A DNA stretch of 64,000 bases from Pseudomonas triticicola (GTDB taxonomy: Bacteria > Pseudomonadota > Gammaproteobacteria > Pseudomonadales > Pseudomonadaceae): positions 4,179,501 through 4,243,500 of the forward strand of contig NZ_JAHSTX010000001.1 of assembly GCF_019145375.1 (NCBI RefSeq). Direction: 5' to 3'. The position numbers and the translations under genes are program-made. Each line of letters begins with the position of its first letter. Position 1 is the stretch's first letter. Of the stretch, positions 57,399-64,000 are shown piece after piece. Under the pieces are notes generated by a model that saw nothing but the letters and a program-made list of their open reading frames with translations, ran no database searches and had not been told where the DNA came from.

Positions 57399-57725
57399 GA
57401 AAACAGCGCGCGAACGGCCAGCCGAAAAAGGGGGGCGCGGATTATAGCGGAAATTGCTCAAGGTTTAACCAGTTAATGTGCAGAAGGTTTTGCGCGCACC
57501 AAAACAGGTCATTTATGGAGTTAAGCGCAACATTACGGGGCGGGATTTGTCGATTCAGTAGCCTGCGCACCTTAATAAGCGTGAATTTGGGGCAAAAAAC
57601 CCATGCTGGGGCACTGGCATGCAATTTGCTCCCTTGTGAGGCAGGTTGCCTTGGCAGAGTATTCGCGCCGGCATCACCATTATTAAGGGCATCCACTACC
57701 CGCCCTAATTCACCCGGAGGACACT
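57399..57725. other. Control region between thiI and glnA
   Basis: The 327-base gap holds the divergent thiI and glnA promoters. On + it contains the sigma-54 element at 57615-57630. Two weak NtrC-like half-sites (GCACC at 57496-57500 within GCACCAAAACAGGTC, and GCGCACC near 57567-57573) lie at about 50-130 bases upstream of the -24 box, the expected enhancer distance. No small gene is convincing. Confidence 0.5.
57615..57630 (+). promoter_or_regulatory. Sigma-54 promoter of glnA
   Basis: TGGCATGCAATTTGCT matches TGGCACG-N4-TTGCW at all but one position, with exact GG-N10-GC spacing. The predicted start is near 57642, giving a leader of about 84 bases. glnA is a classic NtrC/sigma-54 target. 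Confidence 0.8.
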
Positions 57726-59132
57726 ATGTCGAAGTCGGTTCAACTCATCAAAGATCATGACGTCAAGTGGATTGATCTGCGCTTCACGGACACCAAAGGC
57801 ACTCAGCACCACGTGACCATGCCGGCTCGCGATGCGCTGGATGACGACTTCTTCGAAGTCGGCAAGATGTTCGACGGCTCCTCCATCTCCGGCTGGAAAG
57901 GCATCGAAGCCTCCGACATGATCCTGATGCCGGTCGACGAAACTGCCGTACTCGATCCGTTCACCGAAGACCCAACCCTGATTCTGGTGTGCGACATCAT
58001 CGAGCCTTCGAGCATGCAGGGCTACGATCGCGACCCACGTGCGATCGCCAAGCGCGCCGAAGAGCACCTGAAAGCCACCGGTATCGGTGACACCGTATTC
58101 GCCGGTCCAGAGCCTGAGTTCTTCATCTTTGACTCGGTGAAATTCAAGTCGGACATCTCCGGCTCGATGTTCAAGATCTACTCCGAGCAAGGTTCGTGGA
58201 TGTCCGACCAGGACATCGAAGGCGGCAACAAGGGTCACCGTCCAGGCGTGAAAGGCGGCTACTTCCCGGTTCCACCGTTCGACCACGACCACGAAATCCG
58301 TACCGCCATGTGCAACGCACTGGAAGAGATGGGTCAGTCGGTTGAAGTTCACCACCACGAAGTGGCGACTGCCGGCCAGAACGAAATCGGCGTCAAGTTC
58401 AACACCCTGGTGAAGAAAGCTGACGAAGTTCAGACCCTGAAATACGTTGTGCACAACGTTGCCGACGCTTACGGCCGCACCGCGACCTTCATGCCGAAGC
58501 CACTGTACGGCGACAACGGTTCGGGCATGCACGTACACATGTCGATCTGGAAAGACGGCAAGAACACCTTCGCAGGTGAAGGCTATGCCGGCCTGTCCGA
58601 TACCGCTCTGTACTTCATCGGCGGCATCATCAAGCACGGTAAGGCGCTGAACGGCTTCACCAACCCGGCGACCAACTCCTACAAGCGTCTGGTGCCAGGC
58701 TTCGAAGCGCCGGTAATGCTGGCCTACTCGGCGCGCAACCGTTCCGCCTCGATCCGTATTCCATACGTGTCGAGCCCGAAAGCCCGCCGTATCGAAGCAC
58801 GCTTCCCGGATCCGGCTGCCAACCCGTACCTGGCCTTCGCAGCACTGCTGATGGCCGGTCTGGACGGCATCCAGAACAAGATCCACCCAGGCGATGCTGC
58901 CGACAAAAACCTGTACGACCTGCCGCCTGAAGAGGCGAAAGAGATTCCACAGGTTTGCGGCAGCCTGAAAGAAGCCCTGGAAGAGCTGGACAAGGGCCGC
59001 GCCTTCCTGACCAAGGGCGGCGTGTTCTCCGACGACTTCATCGACGCTTACATCGCGCTGAAATCGGAAGAAGAAATCAAGGTTCGCACCTTCGTACACC
59101 CACTGGAATATGAGCTGTACTACAGCTGCTGA
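57726..59132 (+). CDS. glnA: Glutamine synthetase type I
   Basis: GlnA joins ammonia to glutamate with ATP; with glutamate synthase it is the main ammonia-assimilating route. The 468-residue product has the full dodecameric type I layout: [16 protein letters not shown] (DGSS), FDGSS-type metal site, [10 protein letters not shown], the ATP-site block [16 protein letters not shown], and [35 protein letters not shown]. The adenylylation site is Tyr397 (NLYDLPPEE), the exact E. coli position, so activity should be controlled by GlnE. It is preceded by the sigma-54 promoter and followed by a strong terminator. Confidence 0.99.
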   Translation: MSKSVQLIKDHDVKWIDLRFTDTKGTQHHVTMPARDALDDDFFEVGKMFDGSSISGWKGIEASDMILMPVDETAVLDPFTEDPTLILVCDIIEPSSMQGYDRDPRAIAKRAEEHLKATGIGDTVFAGPEPEFFIFDSVKFKSDISGSMFKIYSEQGSWMSDQDIEGGNKGHRPGVKGGYFPVPPFDHDHEIRTAMCNALEEMGQSVEVHHHEVATAGQNEIGVKFNTLVKKADEVQTLKYVVHNVADAYGRTATFMPKPLYGDNGSGMHVHMSIWKDGKNTFAGEGYAGLSDTALYFIGGIIKHGKALNGFTNPATNSYKRLVPGFEAPVMLAYSARNRSASIRIPYVSSPKARRIEARFPDPAANPYLAFAALLMAGLDGIQNKIHPGDAADKNLYDLPPEEAKEIPQVCGSLKEALEELDKGRAFLTKGGVFSDDFIDAYIALKSEEEIKVRTFVHPLEYELYYSC

Positions 59133-59166
59133 TCCGGTAGCGCTGCGTAAAGTGGCGTGACACAAG

Positions 59167-59191
59167 AGGCCTCCTTCGGGAGGCCTTTTTT
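59167..59191 (+). terminator. Rho-independent terminator of glnA
   Basis: AGGCCTCC-TTCG-GGAGGCCT forms a perfect 8-base stem with a TTCG tetraloop followed by a run of T. Confidence 0.93.
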
Positions 59192-59216
59192 ATTGCCCGG
59201 CGCAGCGCATTTTCCG

Positions 59217-59305
59217 TGTGGGAGCGAGCCCGCTCGCGAAAGCGGTGTGTCATTGAAGATGATGGTGACTGACGCGACGCCTTCGCGAGCAGGCTCGCTC
59301 CCACA
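59217..59305. repeat. Family A REP pair, copy 11
   Basis: Arms are TGTGGGAGCGAGCCCGCTCG on the left and GCGAGCAGGCTCGCTCCCAC on the right. It lies between the glnA terminator and the first DUF4124 gene. Confidence 0.88.
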
Positions 59306-59409
59306 GGGGATCTGTGGTGTCTGAATGATCTTTGGATGTGTCGCCAGTTGGGCCAACCGCCCCTCCTGTCCTATGCTGCTACCCATCGCTTCCAACCCCG
59401 GTCGATTTC

Positions 59410-59922
59410 ATGGGTCGCACGTTTCTCTACATTCTGCTGCTGATCGCCCTGCCCGCCGCCGCGCAGATCTACAAGTACACCGACGCCAACGGCAACACGG
59501 CGTACAGCAATCAGCCGCCGGACGGCGTGCAGGCGCAACCGGTCGAGTTGCCACCGCTCAATCGGGTCGAGCCGCAAGCACCGAGTGCGCCGCAGGCACC
59601 CACCGCAGAACAACCGCAGCCACCGCGCAACGCCTATGAAATCCTTGAGCTCGCCGGTCTGCCCACTGACGAGGCGCTGCGCGCCAATAACGGCACCTTC
59701 ACGGTCAATGTTCTGCTCAAGCCGCGCCTGCAACCGCCGCATCAATTAAGGCTGCTGCTCGACGACCAGCCCTATGGCCAGCCGAGCAACGTGCCGGTTC
59801 TGCAACTGGTGAATATCGATCGCGGCGAGCATCGCCTGGCCGTGCAAGTGATCGATGGCCAGACTGTCATCCAGCAGAGCCCGCCAGCCGTCTTCACCGT
59901 GCAACGGGTGCATACACCATGA
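59410..59922 (+). CDS. DUF4124 periplasmic protein, first of a pair
   Basis: The 170-residue product starts at ATG 59410 with a signal peptide (MGRTFLYILLLIALPAAA) and the DUF4124 core QIYKYTDANGNTAYSNQPPDG directly at the mature N terminus. A Pro/Gln/Ala-rich stretch follows, then a small beta-rich C-terminal domain (LLLDDQPYGQPSNVPVLQLVNIDRGEHRLAVQVID) like an Ig-fold of envelope proteins. Its function is unknown. Its stop overlaps the start of the second gene, which has the same plan. Confidence 0.88.
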   Translation: MGRTFLYILLLIALPAAAQIYKYTDANGNTAYSNQPPDGVQAQPVELPPLNRVEPQAPSAPQAPTAEQPQPPRNAYEILELAGLPTDEALRANNGTFTVNVLLKPRLQPPHQLRLLLDDQPYGQPSNVPVLQLVNIDRGEHRLAVQVIDGQTVIQQSPPAVFTVQRVHTP

Positions 59923-60542
59923 TCCGCGCGGGGCTGGCACTCATCCTGGCGCTGATGGCGCTGCCCGCCTCGGCGGAGGTCTTTACCTACATCGACGCGC
60001 AGGGCAACCGCGTCTACACCGACCAGCCGCGCGCCAACGCCAAGCGAGTGCCGATCGCGACGAGCAATCGCATGGCTGTCCCTGCCAGCACCGCAGCGCC
60101 GATCACCACAGCGAAAAAGTCCGCCGAACCAGCGCCCTTTCACTACGACATGCTGCGCATTCTGATCCCGGAGCCTGATGCCACTCTGCGCAGCAGCGCC
60201 GGCGAGCTGATCGTCAGCGTCACCAGCGAGCCCGGCCTGCAAAGCGGCCATCGTTATCGCCTGCTGCTGGATGGCAAGGCCACTGGCGAGCCCGGCGTCA
60301 GCCCGGTATTTGCGCTGAGCAATATCGATCGCGGCAGCCACAGCCTTTCGATCGAAATCCTCGACGCCGCCGGGCGTACCGTGGAACGCACCGCCAATCA
60401 GCCGTTCCACATGCTGCGCATTTCCCTGGCGCAGAAACGTCAGGTCAAACCCTGTGTCGCCGACGATTACGGCGTGCGCCCGGAATGTCCGCTCAAGGAC
60501 AAACCTGCTGAGCCTAAAAACCCATTCCTGCGCTTCTTTTAA
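59919..60542 (+). CDS. DUF4124 periplasmic protein, second of a pair
   Basis: The 207-residue product has a signal peptide (MIRAGLALILALMALPASA), the DUF4124 core EVFTYIDAQGNRVYTDQPRA, a linker, and a C-terminal domain of the same type as its neighbour (RLLLDGKATGEPGVSPVFALSNIDRGSHSLSIEILDAAG). Common order and motifs show that the two arose by tandem duplication. Cys residues near the C terminus (KPCVADDYGVRPECPLKD) could form a disulfide. The gene ends 230 bases before ntrB. Confidence 0.88.
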   Translation: MIRAGLALILALMALPASAEVFTYIDAQGNRVYTDQPRANAKRVPIATSNRMAVPASTAAPITTAKKSAEPAPFHYDMLRILIPEPDATLRSSAGELIVSVTSEPGLQSGHRYRLLLDGKATGEPGVSPVFALSNIDRGSHSLSIEILDAAGRTVERTANQPFHMLRISLAQKRQVKPCVADDYGVRPECPLKDKPAEPKNPFLRFF

Positions 60543-60558
60543 CGCCTGCCGGGCATGC

Positions 60559-60573
60559 GCACCCTATTGGTGC
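60559..60573. promoter_or_regulatory. NtrC-binding palindrome upstream of ntrB
   Basis: GCACCCTATTGGTGC is a perfect GCACC-N5-GGTGC inverted repeat, the NtrC consensus, extended by A on the right. It lies about 130 bases upstream of the candidate sigma-54 promoter of ntrB, a normal enhancer distance, so NtrC probably controls its own operon. Confidence 0.75.
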
Positions 60574-60700
60574 ACTAAACTGCATCTCGCCCACAACCCA
60601 ACCCATTTTGGTTCGAAACTTCCCGTTTGAGCTGGCTTCGTGCCATACAAACGCGCGTCAAACGCCTGTTTCAGGGCTTAAACGCTTCTTTTCGGAGCCT

Positions 60701-60716
60701 TGGTTTGGTTTTTGCA
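60701..60716 (+). promoter_or_regulatory. Candidate sigma-54 promoter of ntrBC
   Basis: TGGTTTGGTTTTTGCA has GG-N10-GC spacing and a perfect TTGCA -12 block, but a poor -24 side (TGGTTTG against TGGCACG). The predicted start is near 60728, about 45 bases before ntrB. The NtrC palindrome upstream supports it. Confidence 0.55.
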
Positions 60717-60772
60717 TTTTCCCGACATCAGCGCTTTGTTCTCGCGCACGCCTTGCTCCAAAAGGGGTCCAG

Positions 60773-61858
60773 ATGACCATAAGCGACGCTATTCACCGTT
60801 TGCTGCTCGACAACCTGACCACGGCGACCATCCTGCTCGACGCCGAATTGCGCCTGGAGTACATGAACCCGGCGGCGGAGATGCTGTTGGCGGTCAGCGG
60901 TCAACGCAGCCACGGCCAGTTCATCAGCGAGCTGTTCACCGAATCCCCCGAGGCGCTCAATTCCCTGCGTCAGGCGGTGGAGCAGGCGCACCCGTTCACC
61001 AAGCGTGAAGCGATGCTCACCGCCCTGACCGGCCAGACGCTGACCGTGGATTACGCGGTCACGCCAATTCTCAGCAACGGCGAGACCTTGCTTTTGCTTG
61101 AAGTGCATCCGCGTGATCGCCTGTTGCGCATCACCAAGGAAGAGGCCCAGCTGTCCAAACAGGAAACCAGCAAGATGCTGGTGCGCGGCCTCGCCCACGA
61201 GATCAAGAATCCCCTCGGTGGCATCCGTGGTGCGGCGCAATTGCTCGCCCGCGAGCTGCCCGAAGACAGCCTGCGCGATTACACCAATGTGATCATCGAA
61301 GAGGCCGACCGCCTGCGCAATCTGGTCGATCGCATGCTCGGCTCGAATAAGTTGCCGTCGCTGGCCATGTGCAACGTCCACGAAGTGCTCGAACGCGTTT
61401 GCCATCTGGTCGAGGCCGAAAGCCAAGGCTGCATCACCCTGGTGCGTGATTACGACCCGAGCATTCCCGATGTATTGATCGACCGCGAGCAAATGATTCA
61501 GGCGGTGTTGAACATCGTGCGCAACGCGATGCAGGCGATCAGCAGCCAGAACGAGCTGCGCCTGGGCCGCATCAGCCTGCGCACCCGCGCCATGCGCCAG
61601 TTCACCATCGGCCACATCCGCCATCGTCTGGTGACCAAGATCGAGATCATCGACAACGGTCCGGGCATTCCGGCGGAACTGCAGGAAACCATTTTCTTTC
61701 CCATGGTCAGCGGCCGCCCGGACGGTACCGGGCTGGGCCTGGCCATTACCCAGAACATCATCAGTCAGCACCAGGGCCTGATCGAGTGTGAGAGCCATCC
61801 AGGCCACACCACCTTCTCGATCTTCCTGCCACTGGAACAAGGAGCCACATCGACATGA
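60773..61858 (+). CDS. ntrB: Nitrogen-sensing histidine kinase NtrB (GlnL)
   Basis: NtrB phosphorylates NtrC when nitrogen is short and, bound to PII, removes the phosphate when nitrogen is ample. The 361-residue soluble kinase starts MTISDAIHRLLLDNL at ATG 60773 with AAGGGG before it. It has an N-terminal PAS domain (about 8-115), the H-box GLAHEIKNPLGGIRGAAQLL with His142, and N, G1 and G2 boxes (NIVRNAMQAI, IIDNGPGIPAEL, GTGLGLAITQNII). Its stop overlaps ntrC by four bases. Confidence 0.97.
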   Translation: MTISDAIHRLLLDNLTTATILLDAELRLEYMNPAAEMLLAVSGQRSHGQFISELFTESPEALNSLRQAVEQAHPFTKREAMLTALTGQTLTVDYAVTPILSNGETLLLLEVHPRDRLLRITKEEAQLSKQETSKMLVRGLAHEIKNPLGGIRGAAQLLARELPEDSLRDYTNVIIEEADRLRNLVDRMLGSNKLPSLAMCNVHEVLERVCHLVEAESQGCITLVRDYDPSIPDVLIDREQMIQAVLNIVRNAMQAISSQNELRLGRISLRTRAMRQFTIGHIRHRLVTKIEIIDNGPGIPAELQETIFFPMVSGRPDGTGLGLAITQNIISQHQGLIECESHPGHTTFSIFLPLEQGATST

Positions 61859-63291
61859 GCCGTAGTGAAACCGTGTGGATCGTCGATGACGACCGTTCTA
61901 TCCGTTGGGTCCTGGAAAAGGCCTTGCAGCAGGAAGGCATGACCACCCAGAGCTTCGACAGCGCCGATGGCGTGATGAGTCGTCTGGCCCGGCAGCAGCC
62001 GGACGTGATCATTTCCGATATCCGCATGCCGGGCGCCAGTGGCCTGGATCTGCTGGCGCGGATTCGCGAACAGCACCCACGGCTGCCGGTCATCATCATG
62101 ACCGCTCACTCCGATCTGGACAGCGCTGTCGCCTCGTATCAGGGCGGCGCTTTCGAGTATCTGCCCAAGCCGTTCGACGTCGATGAAGCGGTGTCGCTGG
62201 TCAAGCGCGCCAATCAACATGCGCAGGAACAGCAAGGCCTGGAAGTCGTGCCAGCCCTGACCCGTACCCCGGAAATCATCGGCGAAGCGCCGGCGATGCA
62301 GGAAGTGTTTCGCGCCATCGGGCGCTTGAGCCACTCCAACATCACCGTGCTGATCAACGGCGAATCCGGTACCGGTAAAGAACTGGTGGCCCACGCCCTG
62401 CACCGCCACAGCCCCCGCGCGGCCTCGCCGTTCATTGCCCTGAACATGGCGGCGATTCCCAAGGATCTGATGGAATCGGAACTGTTCGGCCACGAGAAAG
62501 GCGCGTTCACCGGCGCGGCAAACCTGCGTCGCGGTCGTTTTGAACAGGCGGACGGCGGCACGCTGTTCCTTGATGAAATCGGCGACATGCCGGCGGACAC
62601 ACAGACTCGCCTGCTGCGCGTGCTGGCCGATGGCGAATTCTATCGCGTCGGCGGTCATGTGCCGGTCAAAGTCGATGTGCGCATCATCGCCGCGACCCAC
62701 CAGAATCTCGAAACGCTCGTCCACGCCGGCAAGTTCCGTGAGGACCTTTTCCACCGCCTCAACGTGATCCGCATCCACATCCCGCGCCTGTCGGATCGTC
62801 GCGAAGACATTCCAACCCTGGCCCGGCACTTCCTCAGCCGCGCCGCGCAGGAACTGGCGGTCGAGCCGAAGCTGCTGAAAAGCGAGACCGAGGAATACCT
62901 GAAAAACCTGCCGTGGCCGGGCAACGTGCGCCAGTTGGAGAACACCTGCCGCTGGATCACCGTCATGGCCTCCGGCCGTGAAGTGCACATCAGCGATTTG
63001 CCGCCGGAACTGCTCAACCTGCCGCAGGATTCGGCGCCAGTGACCAACTGGGAACAGGCCCTGCGCCAGTGGGCCGATCAGGCGCTGGCCCGTGGCCAGT
63101 CGAGCCTGCTCGACAGCGCAGTGCCAGCGTTCGAGCGGATCATGATCGAGACGGCACTGAAGCACACCGCAGGGCGTCGACGAGATGCGGCGGTGTTGCT
63201 GGGTTGGGGGCGGAACACCTTGACGCGCAAGATCAAGGAACTGGGGATGAAGGTTGATGGTGGGGATGATGACGAGGGGGAAGAGGGTTAA
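61855..63291 (+). CDS. ntrC: Nitrogen regulator NtrC (GlnG), sigma-54 enhancer-binding protein
   Basis: NtrC activates sigma-54 promoters under nitrogen limitation. The 478-residue product has a receiver domain with phospho-acceptor Asp55 (VIISDIRMPG), an AAA+ domain with Walker A GESGTGKE (169-176), the sigma-54 contact loop GAFTGA (216-221) and Walker B GGTLFLDE (234-241), and a Fis-type helix-turn-helix at the end (FERIMIETALKHTAGRRRDAAVLLGWGRNTLTRKIKEL). Likely targets in this window are glnA, ntrBC, nrsZ and perhaps hutU. Confidence 0.98.
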   Translation: MSRSETVWIVDDDRSIRWVLEKALQQEGMTTQSFDSADGVMSRLARQQPDVIISDIRMPGASGLDLLARIREQHPRLPVIIMTAHSDLDSAVASYQGGAFEYLPKPFDVDEAVSLVKRANQHAQEQQGLEVVPALTRTPEIIGEAPAMQEVFRAIGRLSHSNITVLINGESGTGKELVAHALHRHSPRAASPFIALNMAAIPKDLMESELFGHEKGAFTGAANLRRGRFEQADGGTLFLDEIGDMPADTQTRLLRVLADGEFYRVGGHVPVKVDVRIIAATHQNLETLVHAGKFREDLFHRLNVIRIHIPRLSDRREDIPTLARHFLSRAAQELAVEPKLLKSETEEYLKNLPWPGNVRQLENTCRWITVMASGREVHISDLPPELLNLPQDSAPVTNWEQALRQWADQALARGQSSLLDSAVPAFERIMIETALKHTAGRRRDAAVLLGWGRNTLTRKIKELGMKVDGGDDDEGEEG

Positions 63292-63323
63292 CGCTTAAGG
63301 ATTGTCGTGTACTCAGGATCGAT

Positions 63324-63481
63324 CCCCCTCCCCAGCCCTCTCCCCCGAGGGGGAGAGGGGGAAGGGAGCCGATCTCGGGTGGTTTCGAGGCCTGAGTTCG
63401 GCTCGGTATCTCAGGTCGGCGTAACTTGACCGGGCACCTCGGTCAGTCCCCTCTCCCTCTGGGAGAGGGTTAGGGTGAGGG
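63324..63481. repeat. Family C element, copy 3
   Basis: It starts with CCCCCTCCCCAGCCCTCTCC, ends with GGGAGAGGGTTAGGGTGAGG, and has a shared interior CACCTCGGTCAGTCCCCTCTCCC near its right end. It is about 158 bases long and follows ntrC. Confidence 0.75.
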
Positions 63482-63578
63482 CTACCGTGCACCGCATCAA
63501 TGCACAATGACCCGCGATCGCGCACAGCCGTATCGCCACAATCACTCCTGAAAACACTGAAAAACCCTTCATTCAAAA

Positions 63579-63611
63579 ACGCGAAAGCCCCGAGTCCCGG
63601 GGCTTTCGCGT
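63579..63611. terminator. Hairpin terminator between ntrC and the nrsZ region
   Basis: ACGCGAAAGCCCC pairs perfectly with GGGGCTTTCGCGT around a 7-base loop. On - it is followed by TTTTT, so it suits - strand transcripts as well; on + the nearest T run is 11 bases after the stem. It separates ntrBC from the sigma-54 promoter of nrsZ. Confidence 0.7.
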
Positions 63612-63646
63612 CCCCAAAGTGTTTTTTGTTTCGGCAAATTAAAACC

Positions 63647-63662
63647 TGGCACGCCCCCTGCA
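63647..63662 (+). promoter_or_regulatory. Strong sigma-54 promoter of the nrsZ region
   Basis: TGGCACGCCCCCTGCA has a perfect TGGCACG -24 block and GG-N10-GC spacing; the -12 side is CTGCA. It is the best sigma-54 match in the window. The predicted start is near 63673. No protein gene follows it. Confidence 0.85.
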
Positions 63663-63672
63663 GTACCTGTCT

Positions 63673-63920
63673 CAGGTGATTCGTTTCACCACCCGTTTCG
63701 GGGACCTTGGTACAGGCAGGCCGGGGATTCCCCTCTTTACATCGGGCTCACAGCGCAAAGCGGTGAGCCCACCCTTTTGGGATCCTTGGTACAGGCAGGC
63801 CGGGGGTTCCCTCTTTACACCGGGCTGACGCCGCAAGCGAAGCCCATGCTTTTGGGAACCCTGATACAGGCAGGTCAGGGATTCCCGCTTTTACACCTCC
63901 AGCCGAGGTGTTCAGCTCGG
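63673..63920 (+). ncRNA. nrsZ: Nitrogen-regulated small RNA NrsZ (three repeat modules)
   Basis: NrsZ is known in P. aeruginosa as a processed sRNA downstream of ntrC, made from an NtrC/sigma-54 promoter, with repeated stem-loop modules. Here the same place holds a sigma-54 promoter and three tandem modules, starting at about 63701, 63779 and 63854 (spacing 78 and 75). Each has a core close to CTTGGTACAGGCAGGCCGGG, then GATTCCCCTCTTTACA. A stem follows each module: GGGCTCAC/GTGAGCCC, GGGCT/AGCCC and ACACCTC/GAGGTGT. A small stem GGTGA/TCACC is at 63675-63690. The 3' end is uncertain; no clear T-tailed terminator is seen. Confidence 0.75.
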
Positions 63921-64000
63921 CGCTAATCAAGCTTTGGACGTTTGGGCAAATGGTGCAGGGGCTGGTTCTGCCGCCCCGAGTCATATTCCCGTATTAGTGC
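63921..64000. other. Noncoding tail of the window
   Basis: The last 80 bases carry a GGGGC-(TGGTTCTGCC)-GCCCC hairpin at about 63958-63977, which may be the 3' end structure of nrsZ, and no recognisable gene. Confidence 0.4.

Noticed and set aside
57476..57760. A 94-codon open frame on + running into glnA
   Set aside because: It covers the sigma-54 promoter and overlaps the glnA start out of frame; no homology or ribosome site is apparent.
63748..63984. A 78-codon open frame on - in the nrsZ region
   Set aside because: The frame only translates the RNA repeats (similar GIPDLPVSGFPK and GTPGLPVPRIPK units). It has no ribosome site, and the sigma-54 promoter points the other way.

Overview
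The window is a stretch of chromosome from a fluorescent Pseudomonas, most likely of the P. fluorescens group. The evidence is the gene order (hslVU - pha cluster - ubiEJB - hisIE - tatABC; opgGH; the hut locus; fbp; glgP; typA; thiI; glnA; ntrBC - nrsZ), high GC with strong third-position bias, class II (medium-chain) PHA synthases, and many copies of the Pseudomonas REP element built on GAGCGAGCCTGCTCGCGAA. It reads as core genome: there are no IS elements, prophages, integrases, tRNA or rRNA genes or CRISPR arrays. I see 53 protein genes (one cut by the left edge), one likely small RNA, five candidate sigma-54 promoters and five families of small intergenic repeats.

Layout. 1-2.9 kb: end of a SPOR-domain gene, then the HslVU protease and a DUF971 gene. 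3.0-10.4 kb: polyhydroxyalkanoate storage, with phaC1-phaZ-phaC2-phaD on + facing phaI-phaF and a small PHA-system gene on -. 10.5-16.7 kb: ubiquinone genes ubiE-ubiJ-ubiB, histidine genes hisI-hisE, Tat translocase tatA-tatB-tatC and the rRNA methyltransferase rsmE, tightly packed and often overlapping. 16.9-18.8 kb: an HBM-type chemoreceptor. 19.0-25.1 kb (-): opgG-opgH (osmoregulated periplasmic glucans), dtd and pip. 25.4-40.3 kb: the histidine utilisation locus. On - the order is hutU, an NCS1 permease, hutX-hutW-hutV (ABC importer), a histidase-like paralogue, hutH, hutI, hutG; hutC-hutD form a second - unit and hutF is divergent on +. 40.4-45.1 kb: a lipocalin, a small lipoprotein, a PctA-like amino-acid chemoreceptor, DUF924 and fbp. 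45.4-53.1 kb: a DUF2339/DUF3999 membrane pair and glycogen phosphorylase. 53.3-57.4 kb: a Cys-cluster protein, typA and thiI. 57.7-64 kb: glnA, two DUF4124 genes, ntrB-ntrC, and a noncoding region that matches the position and form of the nitrogen-regulated sRNA NrsZ.

How it fits together. Much of the window concerns carbon/nitrogen balance: PHA storage, histidine breakdown to glutamate, ammonia and formate, glutamine synthetase and its NtrBC control, and chemoreceptors likely to sense acids and amino acids. The candidate sigma-54 (-24/-12) promoters all sit at this kind of gene (phaC1, hutU, glnA, ntrB, nrsZ), each with GG-N10-GC spacing. The hutU promoter also carries a perfect HutC operator next to the -12 element, and ntrB has a perfect NtrC palindrome upstream.

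Most notable points: (1) the histidase-like paralogue beside hutH lacks the Ala-Ser-Gly triad that forms the MIO cofactor and a catalytic Tyr, so it cannot be an ordinary histidase; (2) the three-repeat nrsZ region with a strong sigma-54 promoter; (3) the DUF2339/DUF3999 pair and the DUF4124 pair, which have no established function; (4) the density and variety of intergenic repeat elements, some lying inside operons.
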